Shown here one piece after another: positions 37,268-49,060 of a DNA stretch of 64,000 nucleotides (its first letter is position 1; the number at the start of each line of letters is the position of its first letter). A program made the position numbers and the translations under genes. A model generated the notes under the pieces. That model saw nothing but the letters and a program-made list of their open reading frames with translations, did no database searches and was not told the origin of the DNA. Origin of the DNA: Meconema thalassinum (Eukaryota > Arthropoda > Insecta > Orthoptera > Tettigoniidae); contig OX336398.1 of NCBI GenBank assembly GCA_946902985.2, positions 233,202,556 through 233,266,555 of the forward strand, in the 5' to 3' direction.

Positions 37268-38022
37268 TCACCCAGAATACTGCAGGTGAATGAAGAAGAA
37301 ATAAAACAGGCAGAGAAATTCAAAAACCTCGGTGAGTGGATAGGGTCCAACATTTGTGAAAAAGAAGCTGTCGTGTCAAGAATCACCGAAAGAGAAATGG
37401 CTTACCATCTAACCAAAGACACCTACAATAAACGATCAGTGTCCTTCAAGGTTGAACTAAGGCACTACTGTGCCGTTAGTTAATCGGAGGCGTTATATGC
37501 ATAGTAATGCCTTACGGAGAATATGGAAGTCCTGGCAGAACAACTGGTAGCCAAAGAGAAAGATCTTGGCCCCAGTCAAAGAACGAGGAGAATACCGAAG
37601 ACGACACAACAATGAACTATATCTTCACGAGGAGAAGATACCGGGCACCAAACGCAAAAGCAGAATCTCTTTCTATGGCCATTTGATACTAATGAGCTCT
37701 GGAAGTTTGTCCAATCGGATATGTGCCTACGTTGTGGAAAAGAATACCAAAAGGATCTGGTATAAAGAGGTGGAAAAAGAATTGGGAATATCACTTGAGG
37801 TCATCTTGGAACGAGACCTTTGAAGAAGAAACTTGGAGAAATAAAGAATTTTCAGCCAAAACCCAAAATGAAAGCAAGCAAGATGTGGGCCGAAGAACAT
37901 AAGGAAGCTCACCGAAGAAGAATGCGAGAATACTGGGCAAATATGTGGGCTCGAGGGAGAAATAGCGTGGTCCATAGATGACCAAAAGGAAATAATATAA
38001 ATAAATAATTAATAATAACAAT
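37268..38022 (+). pseudogene. Third LINE fragment, C-terminal part
   Basis: Reads EEIKQAEKFKNLGEWIG, AYHLTKDTYNKRSVSFKVEL (37397-37456), ISFYGHLILMSSGSLSNRI (37662-37718), MWAEEHKEAHRRR and REYWANMWARG (37880-37960), then gtggtccatagatg and an aat/aaat-rich tail to 38022. Stops and frameshifts occur near 37483, 37510 and 37823. This is the copy most like the LINE that founded the 115/117-bp satellite. Confidence 0.88.
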
Positions 38023-39287
38023 ACTTGAGGTTACAACTGAATACAAGAATCCAAAATAGTGCATAAGTAAGGGTCAATATTTAGTAGAAACTGTATTTTA
38101 TGGTGAATAATGTCACAAACGTACATCCAGGATTCCATATCACATAGAGTGTACACGTTTTCTAGCAAAATGCAGAAGTATCATATCACGCAGATTTCAA
38201 TCCATATTTCAGTCATCATCGTTATCACTTCCCCTTGCCACGCAACCCATTTAACACGGCTATGCCCCTCCTCTAAACTGAATATCACAGCCATATCGAT
38301 CAGACCAACTGGTACGTTTTTAATACTCATGAAGCAAACCAGAGATAAAGGAATTGTGTTCGCTCTGATTATTAAACGAGTCAGAACACAAAACTCCAAC
38401 CAACTGGCATCACAAAAAACTTGCTACTACAGCTGAAAATACCGTCAATAGAAGCGCACATTCGTATGTAATAATTTCCAATCTGAATTTCAAAAGAGAA
38501 TTGATTTTCCTTCCCTCTCTGTCTCGCGCAGTGCAGCATGTGCTTGGCTTCAAGTAGGATGCAGTGCGATGGGTGAACCCTGACATTGAGCAGCCTAATA
38601 TTACATTACCTGTAAGCTGTAAAAGTGAATGAATTCAGTTTTAAAACAAAAGCAAAGAAAATGAAATGGGAGATTTTATAGCTTCAAGCAGCGTATAAAA
38701 TATGCGATGTATGTCTACCTGGTTGCGAAATGGAGATACAAAAATTATTACTGTTAATTAAAATTTTCTGTCCAAGCTTTAAATTCCTTTCTGATTACAT
38801 TTTTTGTGTCGTAGGATTAGAGTGTGGGGGGAAATTGCATTTTATTTGTTCTGTTTTTTGGTAATACCATTGTTCCGAATGGAAGGATCAGTGATATCTG
38901 TAGAACAGACCGGATTTGCGTTATATAATAGAAAGATAAGGTCTGGCTCTTTCATGCTCATTGAATTGATATTGATATTTTGAACTAGTTCTAGCTTTAT
39001 GATAATAGGAGCGCTTCGCTTCACTTGGGAATTTCAAAGATCAGCAATTCTTTTGACAGTGTTATTATGGTGCTGGAAGGTATCGATCGGTGTTGCCTTA
39101 GTATTCGAGATTTGGTGCTTTTCAGTCGGTAAAAGCGGCAGGTGAAAAGGAAGCAAAATAACCAGTAATTGACGAAGCAAGGAGAATATAAGTAGTTGAT
39201 TGGCTGAGCAAGGAAAGCATTTCTACAGAAAAGGGATCTGTTGACATCCAAATAATATAGATGGGAGGCCTATTAGAAAGTCATATT
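38023..39287. other. Unassigned AT-rich spacer
   Basis: No recognisable protein, RNA gene or element ends. The short open frames (up to 108 codons) have no family motif. Confidence 0.5.
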
Positions 39288-40450
39288 TTAAAGCCTTTGT
39301 CTGGTGCGTGGCGCTCTATGGAAGTGAAACTGGAGTGTTGGCGCGGACGAAAGAGGATAATAGAAGCGTTTGAAATGTGGTGTTACAGGAGAATGATGAA
39401 GATCAGATATAGTAACAAATGAAGAGGTATTAAAAGACGATAGGGAGAGGAGGGACGTTTCTGGCGACCGCTAATGAAGAGAAGAGATAGGTTGGTAGTA
39501 CACATGTAGTACTAAGACACCCAGGAATAACAAACTTAGTTATGGAAGGGAGGGTCGAGGACAAGAACTGTATGGGTAAGCCAAGGTTGTTAAGGACACC
39601 ACGCACTCTTACACGATGAAAAGGTCTATTTTTGTGGCATCATTTCACTAAGTATTTTCTGGGTTTATGCTAAAGGTACAGCTATGATTCTTGTCACATA
39701 TAAGAAGCGGTATATTCTGAGCTGTTTTTTACCTTGTAGAACTACTTTGCTTTTATAGGATGTGTGAAATGAATACAAATTTGGACAGATGCATTTTAAA
39801 AAAATGTTGTATAAGTTGCTTCAGGAACACATTTCTCAGTTGTTTTTCAATCAAATACTCTCAAATTTTGTTCACATACATGGAATGGATCATGGCAGAT
39901 GAGTAACTACTTTGTTTGGGACAGAATGCAAGAAAATAAATCCGAACTCTTTCTTTTTAAATTTATTCAAAAATATGTATCAATTTTTCTCTTCCTAATC
40001 CATGCCTACTATGTTTTGGAAGTGAAAATAGGTTAACATTCAAGTACTCCATTAGGCAAGTTAATGTAAAAAATAGCCTTCTATCTTAAATGGTTTCCTA
40101 GTTATTGGTACCTAAAAATGAAAAATTAGTATTAACGGAAACAGCTGGCAAAGTTAAAAGTGCATTATTCAGAGCATGCGACGCTAATTTAAAAAAAAAT
40201 TAAGGTTGTAGACATCAAAACCCTAACAAACTATATATATTTTGATTCAGAAAAGAATGAAGAATTTTATGGCGCCAAAATCAGAAAATCGATTTTTTCA
40301 TCATGCAAGAGTACGCGGTGTCCTTAAACAGATTGTCTCGGAATTAAGTTGTTATGGCTAGGTTGAGATTAAACTATTATCTCAGGACATGGGGTCATAG
40401 AGGGCTGCATCAACACAGTCAAAAGACTGAAGACTCATACAACAACAATA
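39288..40450 (+). pseudogene. LINE fragment of a second family, interrupted by a MITE
   Basis: Reads KAFVWCVALYGSETGVL, with frameshifts around gtttgaaatgtggtgttaca, and later caggaataacaaacttagtt. This parallels the antisense copy at 57378-58441 (VELYGSETWTVG, AFEMWCYRRMMNIR, HPGIANLVMEGNVEDKN). Interrupted at 39594-40323 and resumes at 40324 to the 3' end, ttatctcaggacatggggtc then tcaaaagactgaagactcat and a caa-rich tail. Confidence 0.82.
39594..40323. mobile_element. 730-bp MITE flanked by TTAA (piggyBac-like target site)
   Basis: Terminal inverted repeats about 29 bp long: ggacaccacgcactcttaca on the left, complement of gagtacgcggtgtcc on the right, both continuing to gatgaaaa. TTAA flanks both ends (39590-39593 and 40324-40327). 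TTAA duplication is the signature of piggyBac-type elements. No transposase frame inside, so non-autonomous. Removing it rejoins the LINE. Confidence 0.88.
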
Positions 40451-40465
40451 GTCGGTCAAGACGAG

Positions 40466-40600
40466 AGTACCTAAATAAAATGGGTGTCTCCCTAGAACTG
40501 AGGAACTTACACGAGATAAATACATTCACATGGCTAACCAGGTTTGAACCCGCGATCTTGGGCATAACAGTTCAACATGCTATTTACTACGTCAGGGTTG
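40466..40600 (-). mobile_element. Antisense tRNA-derived SINE head
   Basis: The complement reads tatgcccaagatcgcgggtt + caa, identical to the head of the SINE at 48541. The B-box-like gcgggttcaaacc is present. 3' part not matched, ends uncertain. Confidence 0.6.
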
Positions 40601-40799
40601 AGATTCCGTTAGAAATGGAGTTGTGTTGAAGGCCAAGACTCAAGAGACGCTCTGTAACTTAGGCATTCCATTAGGCGCTTCACTCGGAGTTGTTCCAGAC
40701 AGGGCTGTTCCCACAGCGAGCTTCGAGCTTAGAGTGTGGTCAATGTATTGGTCGATAGCTCGCGTTCAGACAGAATATTACATGGCTTAGCGTTCATCA

Positions 40800-40994
40800 C
40801 CTCAAACACCCTCCAACGTGTGGTGGTGTAGTGGTTACCGCAGTTGGCTCCCACTGCTGAGCTTGCCGATTATGGCAAGAAATGTTATTCTTGTCCGAGT
40901 TTCAGAAAGGAGTCCTGTGAGAGGTTTCCCATGGCAAATGTTGGGATGTTTCAAAACTTGAAGCCATGGCTGCCTCCTTCATAATCCGACCCTC
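40800..40994 (+). mobile_element. tRNA-derived SINE, family 5 (tentative)
   Basis: gtggtgtagtggttaccgca resembles a tRNA A-box region, followed by a degenerate body (ggtttcccatggcaaatgtt) and an aataataaag-like end that forms part of the next element's target site. Boundaries approximate. Confidence 0.5.
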
Positions 40995-41010
40995 ATAATA
41001 AAGTTTAATA

Positions 41011-41217
41011 ACCGGCCGAGAGCGCTTATGCGCTACCACGTGCCTTGCTGGCATCGGGAGAGCGTGGGTTCGAATGCGACCACGGTCGTCCTAAAAATGG
41101 TTTATGTGGTTTCCCATTTTTACCACCAGGCAAATTACGGGACGGTTCCTTCCAATATCCCTTTCCTGACCCGTCCTGAAAAGAAAAGTACCTGACCATG
41201 GCTGCATTAATAAAATT
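41011..41217 (+). mobile_element. tRNA-derived SINE with flanking duplication
   Basis: Head with gagagcgtgggttcgaatgc (B box), core with tgtggtttcccattttt and accaccaggcaaat shared with the SINE at 53051, and an A-rich tail. Flanked by ataataaag(t/g)ttaata at 40995-41010 and 41218-41233 (15 of 16 bases). Confidence 0.82.
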
Positions 41218-41247
41218 ATAATAAAGGTTAATATTGGCGCTGTTTGT

Positions 41248-41585
41248 GAAAGCCTCCGTGGCTTAGGCGGCAGCACGCCGGCCTCTCACTGCTGGGTCCG
41301 TGGTTCAAATCCTGGTCACTCCATGTGAGATTTGTGCTGGACAAAGCGGAGGCAGACAGGTTTTTCTCCGGGTACTCCGGTTTTCCCTGTCACAATTTCA
41401 TTCCATCAACGCTCTCCACTAAAATTTCATTTCATCTGTCATTCGTTTAATCATTGCCCCAGGGGAGTGCGACAGGCTTCTGCCGCCGGCACAGTGCATA
41501 CCCTCGCCGCCAGATGGGGTCTTCAATCATTCCATTCGCTGACATTGTCGGCCGACTGGAAGCAGGCTGTGAATTTTCATTTTTC
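41248..41585 (+). mobile_element. tRNA-derived SINE (family 2), complete with 15-bp target duplication
   Basis: Head cctccgtggcttaggcggca ... ggtccgtggttcaaatcctg has A- and B-box-like segments. The body includes catttcatctgtcattcgtt and gccccaggggagtgcgacag. Flanked by a perfect attggcgctgtttgt at 41233-41247 and 41586-41600. A 5'-truncated sibling is at 59317-59510. Confidence 0.9.
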
Positions 41586-41600
41586 ATTGGCGCTGTTTGT

Positions 41601-42390
41601 ATTCTTCTTCTTCTTTTGCTTTAGTGTTTGTCCCGCCTCGTGGCAGGGTCCGCTATGTGAATCCGCTGTCTCCACTTTACTCGGTCATGGGCCATGTCCG
41701 GATGAAGGTTGACGATGTGCAGTGTATCGGCCCAACGTTGTCTCGGTCGCCCCTTTGGTCTCTTCCCGGCGACCTCGCCGCTCCTGACCATAGCAGACGA
41801 CCCTCACGCATTGTGTTGTTGATTGCCGTGACACCAAATCGTTCCCTTATTCTTTCATTGGGGATGTGATCCAACCTAGTAATGCCAGCATCTTGGTCTC
41901 CATGAAACTTAGCTGACGTTTTGCTTCCTTGGTATAATAATAATATCGTATGGCCTCGGGTGACGGGTGCAAGCTTTGTTATTTGACATCCAGAGGGTAG
42001 CTTTCATGTCAAATTTTGTTGTTCCTTGAAGCACTATGAAAGTCAAGGAGGTTATATACCTAAGCTCCTCGACACTATAGCGCTTTCTAGTAGAGAAATG
42101 AGGAACTTTGTGTTGGCGGAAACTCCCGAGATTCATTTTGCCATTATGACCACGGCCTACTGAATTCAAATGGGTTCTTTGACATGCCAACATCGTATGA
42201 CATGCGTGTCGTAATTTTAGCCACCTTTCAAAAAATCACTTACCACGGCCAGGAGCGAACCTGCAAGCTTTGGGATAGTAGACCGACACGTTAACAATTC
42301 ACCCTCCGTGCCTGCTTCCTTGGTGATAGGCCAACATGCAAAGCGCCACTGGACGAATAACAGTGCGGTAAAATATCTTCGATTGTAGGT
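41601..42390 (-). pseudogene. Antisense LINE C-terminal fragment, split by a SINE
   Basis: On the minus strand, ITRLDHIPNERIRERFGVTA, MREGRLLW, then after a frameshift GRPRQRWADTLHIVNLHPD and DRVKWRQRIHIADPATRRD with a stop. These are C-terminal motifs of an insect LINE family distinct from those at 25876 and 57378. The 3' tail (minus) is aagaagaagaa near 41605. Confidence 0.8.
41934..42312 (-). mobile_element. Full-length tRNA-derived SINE (family 1), 379 bp
   Basis: Minus-strand head with cgtgtcggtctactatccc and gcttgcaggttcgctcctgg (B box), body gacatgccaa region, 3' end gcacccgtcacccgaggcca and (ATT)n tail. Perfect target duplication tgcttccttggt at 41922-41933 and 42313-42324. Inserted in the LINE fragment. 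Confidence 0.92.
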
Positions 42391-42772
42391 GGTCTCTCAT
42401 CTGGCGGTCGCACATGACACTTGTCGTTGTTCGCCGCTGGGGCTGTTTGTATTCAAACTATTTATCCGAATGTTTCCAATAATTTCCAACACGTATATTT
42501 TGTTTGAACATATGAATAGCTGGACTATCCGAATTTTCAGCCTTGTCGAACATTTGAATTTTGAAACATCGCATTAGTGCAATAAACAGACTATTCAGTC
42601 AATAGTGCACTGTATCGACGAACAAGTAGAATCATTCGGAATGGTGCTAAAACTATAAGACACAAAGACAAGAAGAGACTCTACGCGCGCTGATAATTTA
42701 ACGTCCATAGTATCTCTAGGTATAGCCCTGCATCCACACGTTTGTTATCCGAATCCGTAATGCTATTTCTTA

Positions 42773-43626
42773 TCTCTACTTAGTATAAAACTAAGTCCCC
42801 GATTCTTGGATGTTACGGGTAAACTCGAGAACCACCGTTTGGATTTTGATGCGGTTTTTCACCATTCTGTAAAGGATATCTCGTGGATGATTTCTGTAGA
42901 AAATAATTTATTTATGATCAAAGGAAGCCGAGCAGTAACGATTTCAGTGGAAAAGGTCGAAAAAAAACCTGGAGTCCAAGCGCTTTGCAAGCTTACGCTG
43001 GGCAAACCGTTAAAAATATCTAAGTAATATGAGCGTAAGAATTGTTCAGCATGAAAAGTTCTAAGAAAGAGTCCGCGAGAGCATTTGTCTATCTTCAATA
43101 CATCGCCCACTATAAGTGTTTTTACGTTTTAATTTCTTCCAAAAATCTCCATTCAGTTACTGAGGCGACAGTTTACGAGCTAGCTAGGGATGAGTCTATC
43201 ACCCCAGTTACAGCTTAACTAGCGGACAAGCTTATTGCCCCAGATACAGCCAGCAGCAAACTGTCATGTCGTGTTGAGTTAAAAACTTTAGAGAAGGGTG
43301 GTTGTGTTTAGAGTTTCCCTGGAAGTGCAACTCGGCTTTTCTTCATTTCGCCTGTGAACTTTTCGTTCCCTAAAATTCACAGTCAAGTTAAGATTGGACG
43401 GAAGGGGGATTTGTGTTTCATGCACCTCGCCATTCCTAAATTACGTCTGACAAGTATTTGTTGCACATGCATCACCATGATAATTAATAGTTCAGTCATT
43501 GATTTTAACCCATCATGCCGAGACGTAAAGCGGATATTGGTCGTTGTTCATTGAAATTGGAAAAATAGCACTTATCACGTAATGCATTCATAATTGTTCC
43601 CGGGCGAAGCCGGGTCGGGTTACTAG
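42773..43626 (+). mobile_element. Non-autonomous Helitron-like element, 854 bp
   Basis: Begins TC (tctctacttagtataaaact) after an A. Ends with the hairpin cccgggcgaagccggg, then gggttactag followed by T: the 5'-TC, 3' hairpin, CTAG and A/T insertion site typical of Helitrons. No target duplication and no Rep/helicase frame. Compared with the copy at 62124-62702 it has about 275 extra bp near 43112-43390. That stretch holds aactagcggac (43209), possibly an inverted fragment of another Helitron end. Confidence 0.83.
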
Positions 43627-45214
43627 TTTATTATATAAAGCAGAAAGCATTAAGGGGAGACCGTACCTTGTATACCACCCATGTTAAATTTCCAAAGTTA
43701 GTACCCCGTTTTCTCACAAACTAAGGTACTGCATGAATCTTACTAATATTTTGTGTAATTAGCCTATACATTAGAACAATACATTCTTCATCCAATGATA
43801 TTTTAAAAAAATGGACCTAAAAAGTTTTTCTTTTTTTAATTTGCCTATTTTACGTTAAATGTAGACAATGAACTGCCTTGCAACTCAGCCTCATTTGCAG
43901 GTATGATTTGAAAAAATCGTCCGTTATTACTAAGTTAGCCCTTCTATATTGCGTTAAAATTTCAAGTTCTTGTGATTTATAGTTACTGAGAAAATGGAGC
44001 ATTAGCATGGCAAAAGTCATTTTAGAGAAAATTGAACTTAAAGATGATGCTTGCATTTAGCACATCCCTGCACCATAGAGCTCTTCATCTTCCTCCTCCA
44101 CATCTTCTCGGACCCTCTTCAGATTCCTAGATTTCTTTCTAGCCACCATCAAGAAATTCTGTACCTCTCCAATTTCCAAGAATAAATATAAGCCTAAGCA
44201 AACTCCATGACGAAACAATATCCAAAATTGGGCGTAACCAGCTAGGCTTGTGGCTATATATGAACACATTATTTAAGGCCTTTCCAGAGATGATAGAGGA
44301 AATATAAGTACATATTCAGAAAGAACCGACTTCAGGCAAAGAACGTAAATTGCATGTTCCCGCGAAAATAAGGTACTGTAAGCCCTTAAAGCAACAATTT
44401 TAAACATTTGAGAAGAGATTCGTTCCTCTAGGCTATGTGTGTCATGTGCTATGTTTAAAATGAGACTTTTCTCAGTTCGGAGTATTAATGACGCTTAATG
44501 GCATAATTTGAATGAGATTAGCTTAAATCGTCATCTTACATTTGCCATGGATAAAACATAGCGGAAAGAATATGATATGTCATTAAGAACTAGGTCCTAT
44601 TAATGATATTCAACGAGTTAGGATACTTCAACTACTTTTTATTTAGGCATAATATAAAAATATACACATCGCACATTAAAAACTAAAACATTTTGTTTTG
44701 TAGGCTACACGCGATTTGGTGCTGCATCTTCTAGTTCATTCGATTCCGCATACAATGTCTACAAGGGTAATTTTAGTATTATAGCTACAGGCATACATAA
44801 TTTCACGATACCATTATTACTAAAAGGAAATTAGAACATGAATTGAATATCTCAACTTATTTAAAGAATGAATACAAAGGGAAAAAATAAAACGTATCCT
44901 ACACGACTATTTCCAAGATTGCTGTTTAGAAATACGTCATCATCAACTGCTCATAAACTCCAATTGAAATCAAATAGGGAAATAGCAAGAAACGTGAAAA
45001 CTTAACAAAAAATAAAAAATATTTTTAAAAAAATCCAGTTCAATTTTTTTTTAAAGCTATCGGAAAATTTACTCCGAACATTATCCGCTGATTTTCCACC
45101 ATTCTCACGGCCATGCAAACTATATCCACAAATGAAGGATGTTGCGCATATCCGCGGGATTATCTGCGTATATCCGCATCCGCGCAGGACATGAATCAAA
45201 ATTTGTATGAGCAT
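43627..45214. other. Unassigned AT-rich spacer
   Basis: No convincing gene. A minus-strand frame at 44057-44269 ends in a charged stretch but has no family motif. The words aaggtactg near 43723 and 44371 recur but do not form clear element ends. Confidence 0.45.
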
Positions 45215-45515
45215 TGTGAACCTTAAGAGATGGAACTATGAATATATTCAGATTCTCCAGGCTGTTGGTGAATACTCTTCAAGCCAACAGAAACTTATAA
45301 AATACAATATGACAGATTAATTTTGAGTAACTCATACATGGCACTTTTGCCAACATGATTCTAAGCATGCTCATCGGTTCAATGTTTATCTGGAAGAGAC
45401 TTCCATTCTGACGAATGGATTTCATCCTAATTTTGATCGTGCATTGTATGATTTGGGACATATACAATAACTGTGCTTGTTATTAGAGTCAGCAGGACTA
45501 CCAACTGTGTATTAA
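45215..45515 (+). mobile_element. Fragment of the hairpin-ended element family (C/E subtype)
   Basis: Shares ccttaagagatggaactatg, attaattttgagtaactcat and ccaacatgattctaagcatg with the elements at 55016-56254 and 62726-64000, in the order expected. Ends not preserved. Confidence 0.75.
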
Positions 45516-45998
45516 TAATCTCAAATCTTTTGAACCCGTGATCAACCACCTCGAAATATTCTCTCTGGGTAGTGAAATAGATAGGGTCGAGCTTCAGGAA
45601 TGCCAATGCAGTGAGCCCTGTGTTGTGATCTACAGTATTCTGCAAGAAAGATGTTAGTAATTCGACATCGCTCAGTATATAGACTAACCTTGCTGTATGG
45701 AAGAGAGAGCAGGATATCTGATACATAAGCTAGAGGTAACTAATATGAGGATAGCTGGGACAAATAGATGGGAGCAATGGCAGGAAGGTACTCGCAGTAA
45801 AGAGGTCAAGCCTAAGTTAGAAATGAACCCTGTAGTTGAGGACGCTCATCTTCACCAACGCAGACGGTCATATGATGAGAGAGGGCGGATCAGAGAGTAA
45901 GAGAAGTGAAAGTATAGCTAGGAGGCAATGCATATATTCAGTGGGAGGTGCCTTGTTCTCAAACAAAGACTTACAGACGCGGTAAGAAAAGAATGACA
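45516..45998. other. Unassigned segment with a weak 99-codon minus-strand frame
   Basis: The frame 45427-45726 (minus) includes ELLTSFLQNTVDHNTGLTAL and a hydrophobic end, but the hydrophobic end lies in the transposon fragment. Not called as a gene. Confidence 0.35.
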
Positions 45999-46960
45999 GC
46001 AAATAAATAAATAAACAAACAAATAAACAAATAAACAAATGAAAAATAAACAAATAAACTAATAACCAAATAAACAAATAAACTAATAACCAAATAAACA
46101 AATAAATAAATAAACAAATAAACAAATAAACAAATAAACAAATAAACAAATAAACAAATAAACAAATAAACAAATAAACAAATAAACAAATACACAAATA
46201 CACAAATAAATAAACAAATAAACAAATGAAAAATAAACAAATAAACTAATAACCAAATAAACAAATAAACAAATAAATAAATACACAAATAAACAAATAA
46301 CAAATAAATAAATAAATAAACAAATAAATAAATAAATAAACAAATAAATTAATAACCAAATAAACAAGTAAACAAATAAACAAATACACAAATAAACGAA
46401 TAAACAAATAAACAAATAAATAACCAAATAAAAAATAAACAAATAAACAAATAAATAAATACACAAATAAACAAATAAACAAATAAACAAATAAACAAAT
46501 AAATAAACAAATAAACAAATAAACAAATAAACAAATAAATAAACAAATAATCAAATAAATAAATAAACAAATAAACAAATAAACAAATAAACAAATACAC
46601 AAATAAACAAATAAACAAATAAACAAATAAACAAATAAACAAATACGCAAGTACACAAATACACAATAAATAAATAAACAAATAAACAAATAAACAAATA
46701 AAGAAATACACAAGTACACAAATACACAATAAATAAATAAACAAATACACAAATAACAAATAAATAAAACAAAAAAACAAATAAACAAATAAAGAAATAC
46801 ACAAATACACAAATAAACAAATACACAAATATACAAATACACAAATAAATAAATTAATGAATAAATAAATAAATAAATAAATAAACAAATAAATAAATAA
46901 ACAAATCAGCAAATAAAAGAAATAAAAATTAATAAATAAATAAATTAAAAAAATATATAA
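45999..46960. repeat. Long (AAATAAAC)n / (AAAT)n microsatellite
   Basis: About 0.96 kb of tetranucleotide-type repeat, aaat mixed with aaac, with occasional aaataca and aaatacg variants. It gives overlapping minus-strand frames of F/V/Y/L/I/C residues that are not genes. Confidence 0.97.
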
Positions 46961-47747
46961 ATACTTAAATAAATAATACTGGAGGAGGTCAAGGCCGGTA
47001 GAAAAACCAATTGAAATTGATCGCTGACATGCAGTCCATAGACGCTCAATTCTATTGTAAATTGAATAAATACATAAATATAATACTAATTTGTTAAATA
47101 ATTCAATAAATAAGTAAGAAATAAATTAATTTAAATAAATTTAAAAAATAAACAATTGGAAATTAAAATAAATAAATAAATAACTAAATAAGTATGGTGA
47201 TGAAGAGGCTTGTGGCTGGAGAGGTCGTTACCACGTGACACACAGTAGAAGTGGAGCGCCCGCCGCGCCGCGCCGAGGCTGTGTGGATTGTAATTACGTC
47301 ACGCAGACTGTTAGTAATCCTCGACGCCATGCGGATGAAGCTAGCTGTCTCATGTCGCAATATGAATATGGAAATCTCAGCGTAAAGCACTTAAGTGGAT
47401 CAGTAGCAGGAAAACGGTGCCAGAGATGTTTCGATAAGGACGGCCGACACAGACAGAGAGAACTTTATAATCCTCCAGGGAAATAATAAAGAGCAATATG
47501 CGGCTTGGAATTGAAAGCTGAATAATTATGCGTGCACCCTATTTGTAGAGTGTGATACACTTCGGCAAGGATGGGGTCTTTCAGGGATCGATACGATTAC
47601 TGTAACCCATCCTTGATTTTATGTTTCAGTTTCAGTTTGACGGCCTTACAATCCAGCGATCCGGCAAAATCGCTGTGTGTATTGAGGCACTCATCCCACC
47701 GACGTACCAGGCGAATGAGAAGTTATCATGTCAGACTACCAGCTTAC
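46961..47747. other. Unassigned spacer, with a short GC-rich island
   Basis: 46961-47200 is AT-rich and simple. 47230-47340 is unusually GC/CpG-rich for the window (gcgcccgccgcgccgcgccg). No exon or RNA gene recognised. Confidence 0.45.
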
Positions 47748-48061
47748 CACGGTGGGTGAGTGGATAGCGTGTCGGTCTACTAACCCCAAGCTTGCAGGTT
47801 CGCTCCTGGCCCTGGTAAGTGATTTTTGAAAGGCGGTAAAAATACGATACGCATGTCGTACGATGTTGGCATGTCAAAGAACCCATTTGAATTCCGTAGG
47901 CCGAGTTCATAATGGCAAAATTAATCTCGGGATTTTCCGCCAACACAAAAAAGTTCCTTCAATCTCTACTAGAAAGCGCTATCGTGTCAAGGGACTGAGA
48001 TATCTAACCTGCTAGACTTTCACAGCGTTCCAAGGAACCAAAAAATTCGACATGAAGCGCT
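47748..48061 (+). mobile_element. tRNA-derived SINE (family 1), 3'-truncated
   Basis: gagtggatagcgtgtcggtc, gcttgcaggttcgctcctgg, tgttggcatgtcaaagaacc and ctactagaaagcgctatcgt match the complete copy at 41934-42312. The homology stops near gacatgaagcg (48050-48061), before the 3' terminal ~65 bp. Confidence 0.88.
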
Positions 48062-48528
48062 TCCTAGATTTCAATCTATGTCTTGGAGGAGTATATCCGT
48101 GCAGCGGGTGTAGCTGACTTTCTTCCACTTTCTTTCGGCATTTGCGGCTACTTTCCGACTTATTTAAGCGCGAGCAATGCCTGCCACTTAGTACAGCTTG
48201 TCGACGGGAGTCGGTTTCAGGCAACCTGTAATAAGCCTTACAGTTTCATAAAGAGCTACGACAACTTGTTTTGCATGGGCTGATTTCTGCCATACAGGGC
48301 AGGCATATTCACCGGGGGAGAAACAGAGTGCTATTACAGAAGTACGGACCACCTAGGTTTGGACACCCCAATTATTATCAATGAGCTTCCGAATGATGTT
48401 TAATCTGCCATTGATTTGTGAATGTTAAAGGATATTATAGTGGCTTACAATTCAATACACGTAGAAGGTTTCTAAAGAGTATAAGTTAGAGGTCTTAGTA
48501 TATTTGTCCACTTAACAATTGCATTTTT
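48062..48528. other. Unassigned spacer
   Basis: No recognisable gene, RNA or element ends. Confidence 0.4.
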
Positions 48529-48540
48529 AAAATTCTACTA

Positions 48541-49048
48541 ATGGCTTCCGTGGCGTTGTTGGTTGCATGCTGAGCTTCTATGCCCAAGATCGCGGGTTCA
48601 ATGCCGGCCGAAGTCGTCGTATTTTAAGAGTTTTAAAAATCCCTCAGTATGCCTTCCTTTGGAGAGGAAGTTAAGCTGGCAGTCCCATGTCATAGATTTA
48701 TGGCATGAAAAAGAACCATCCACTAACTACACTTGTGTGAAGCTAACATTTGTAGCTTAGTTTGATAACGCTATCTTAGTTCCAACGTTCGCCGCTAGGT
48801 CCTGACTGCGATGACATTAAGTAGCCACGTCCGCAGCTAGGTGTCGTGGACGGTAGCATTTGGTAACAAGAGTAGGAACTACTTTTAAAAAATAATCGTC
48901 CGCAGTCCTTCTACCTGAATCACACATAACACACACTAATACAGTCGTCACAGTTAACATCGGTTATCAGACAGTTTCTACGCACACCCAAAGTACACAC
49001 GGGGCTACATGCCCGCATTGTCGCAGCCCCTAAACCAACCAACCAACC
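48541..49048 (+). mobile_element. Long tRNA-derived SINE (about 508 bp) with (ACCA)n tail
   Basis: Perfect 12-bp target duplication aaaattctacta at 48529-48540 and 49049-49060. Head ggcttccgtggcgttgttgg ... cccaagatcgcgggttcaat (B box). Long unique body, 3' end gcattgtcgcagcccctaaa then (ccaa)n. Its head is shared with the antisense fragment at 40466-40600. Confidence 0.88.
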
Positions 49049-49060
49049 AAAATTCTACTA

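Noticed and set aside
42806..43027. 73-codon frame MDVTGKLENH... in the Helitron-like element
   Set aside because: The second copy of the element does not keep it open, and no Rep or helicase motif is present.
45427..45726. 99-codon frame that could be mistaken for a chemoreceptor exon (hydrophobic C-terminus)
   Set aside because: The hydrophobic part lies in a transposon fragment shared with 55016-56254; there are no splice context or family motifs.
45868..46912. Minus-strand frames of up to 198 codons rich in F, V, Y, L, I, C (membrane-protein look)
   Set aside because: Pure translation of the (AAATAAAC)n microsatellite; overlapping frames give the same composition.
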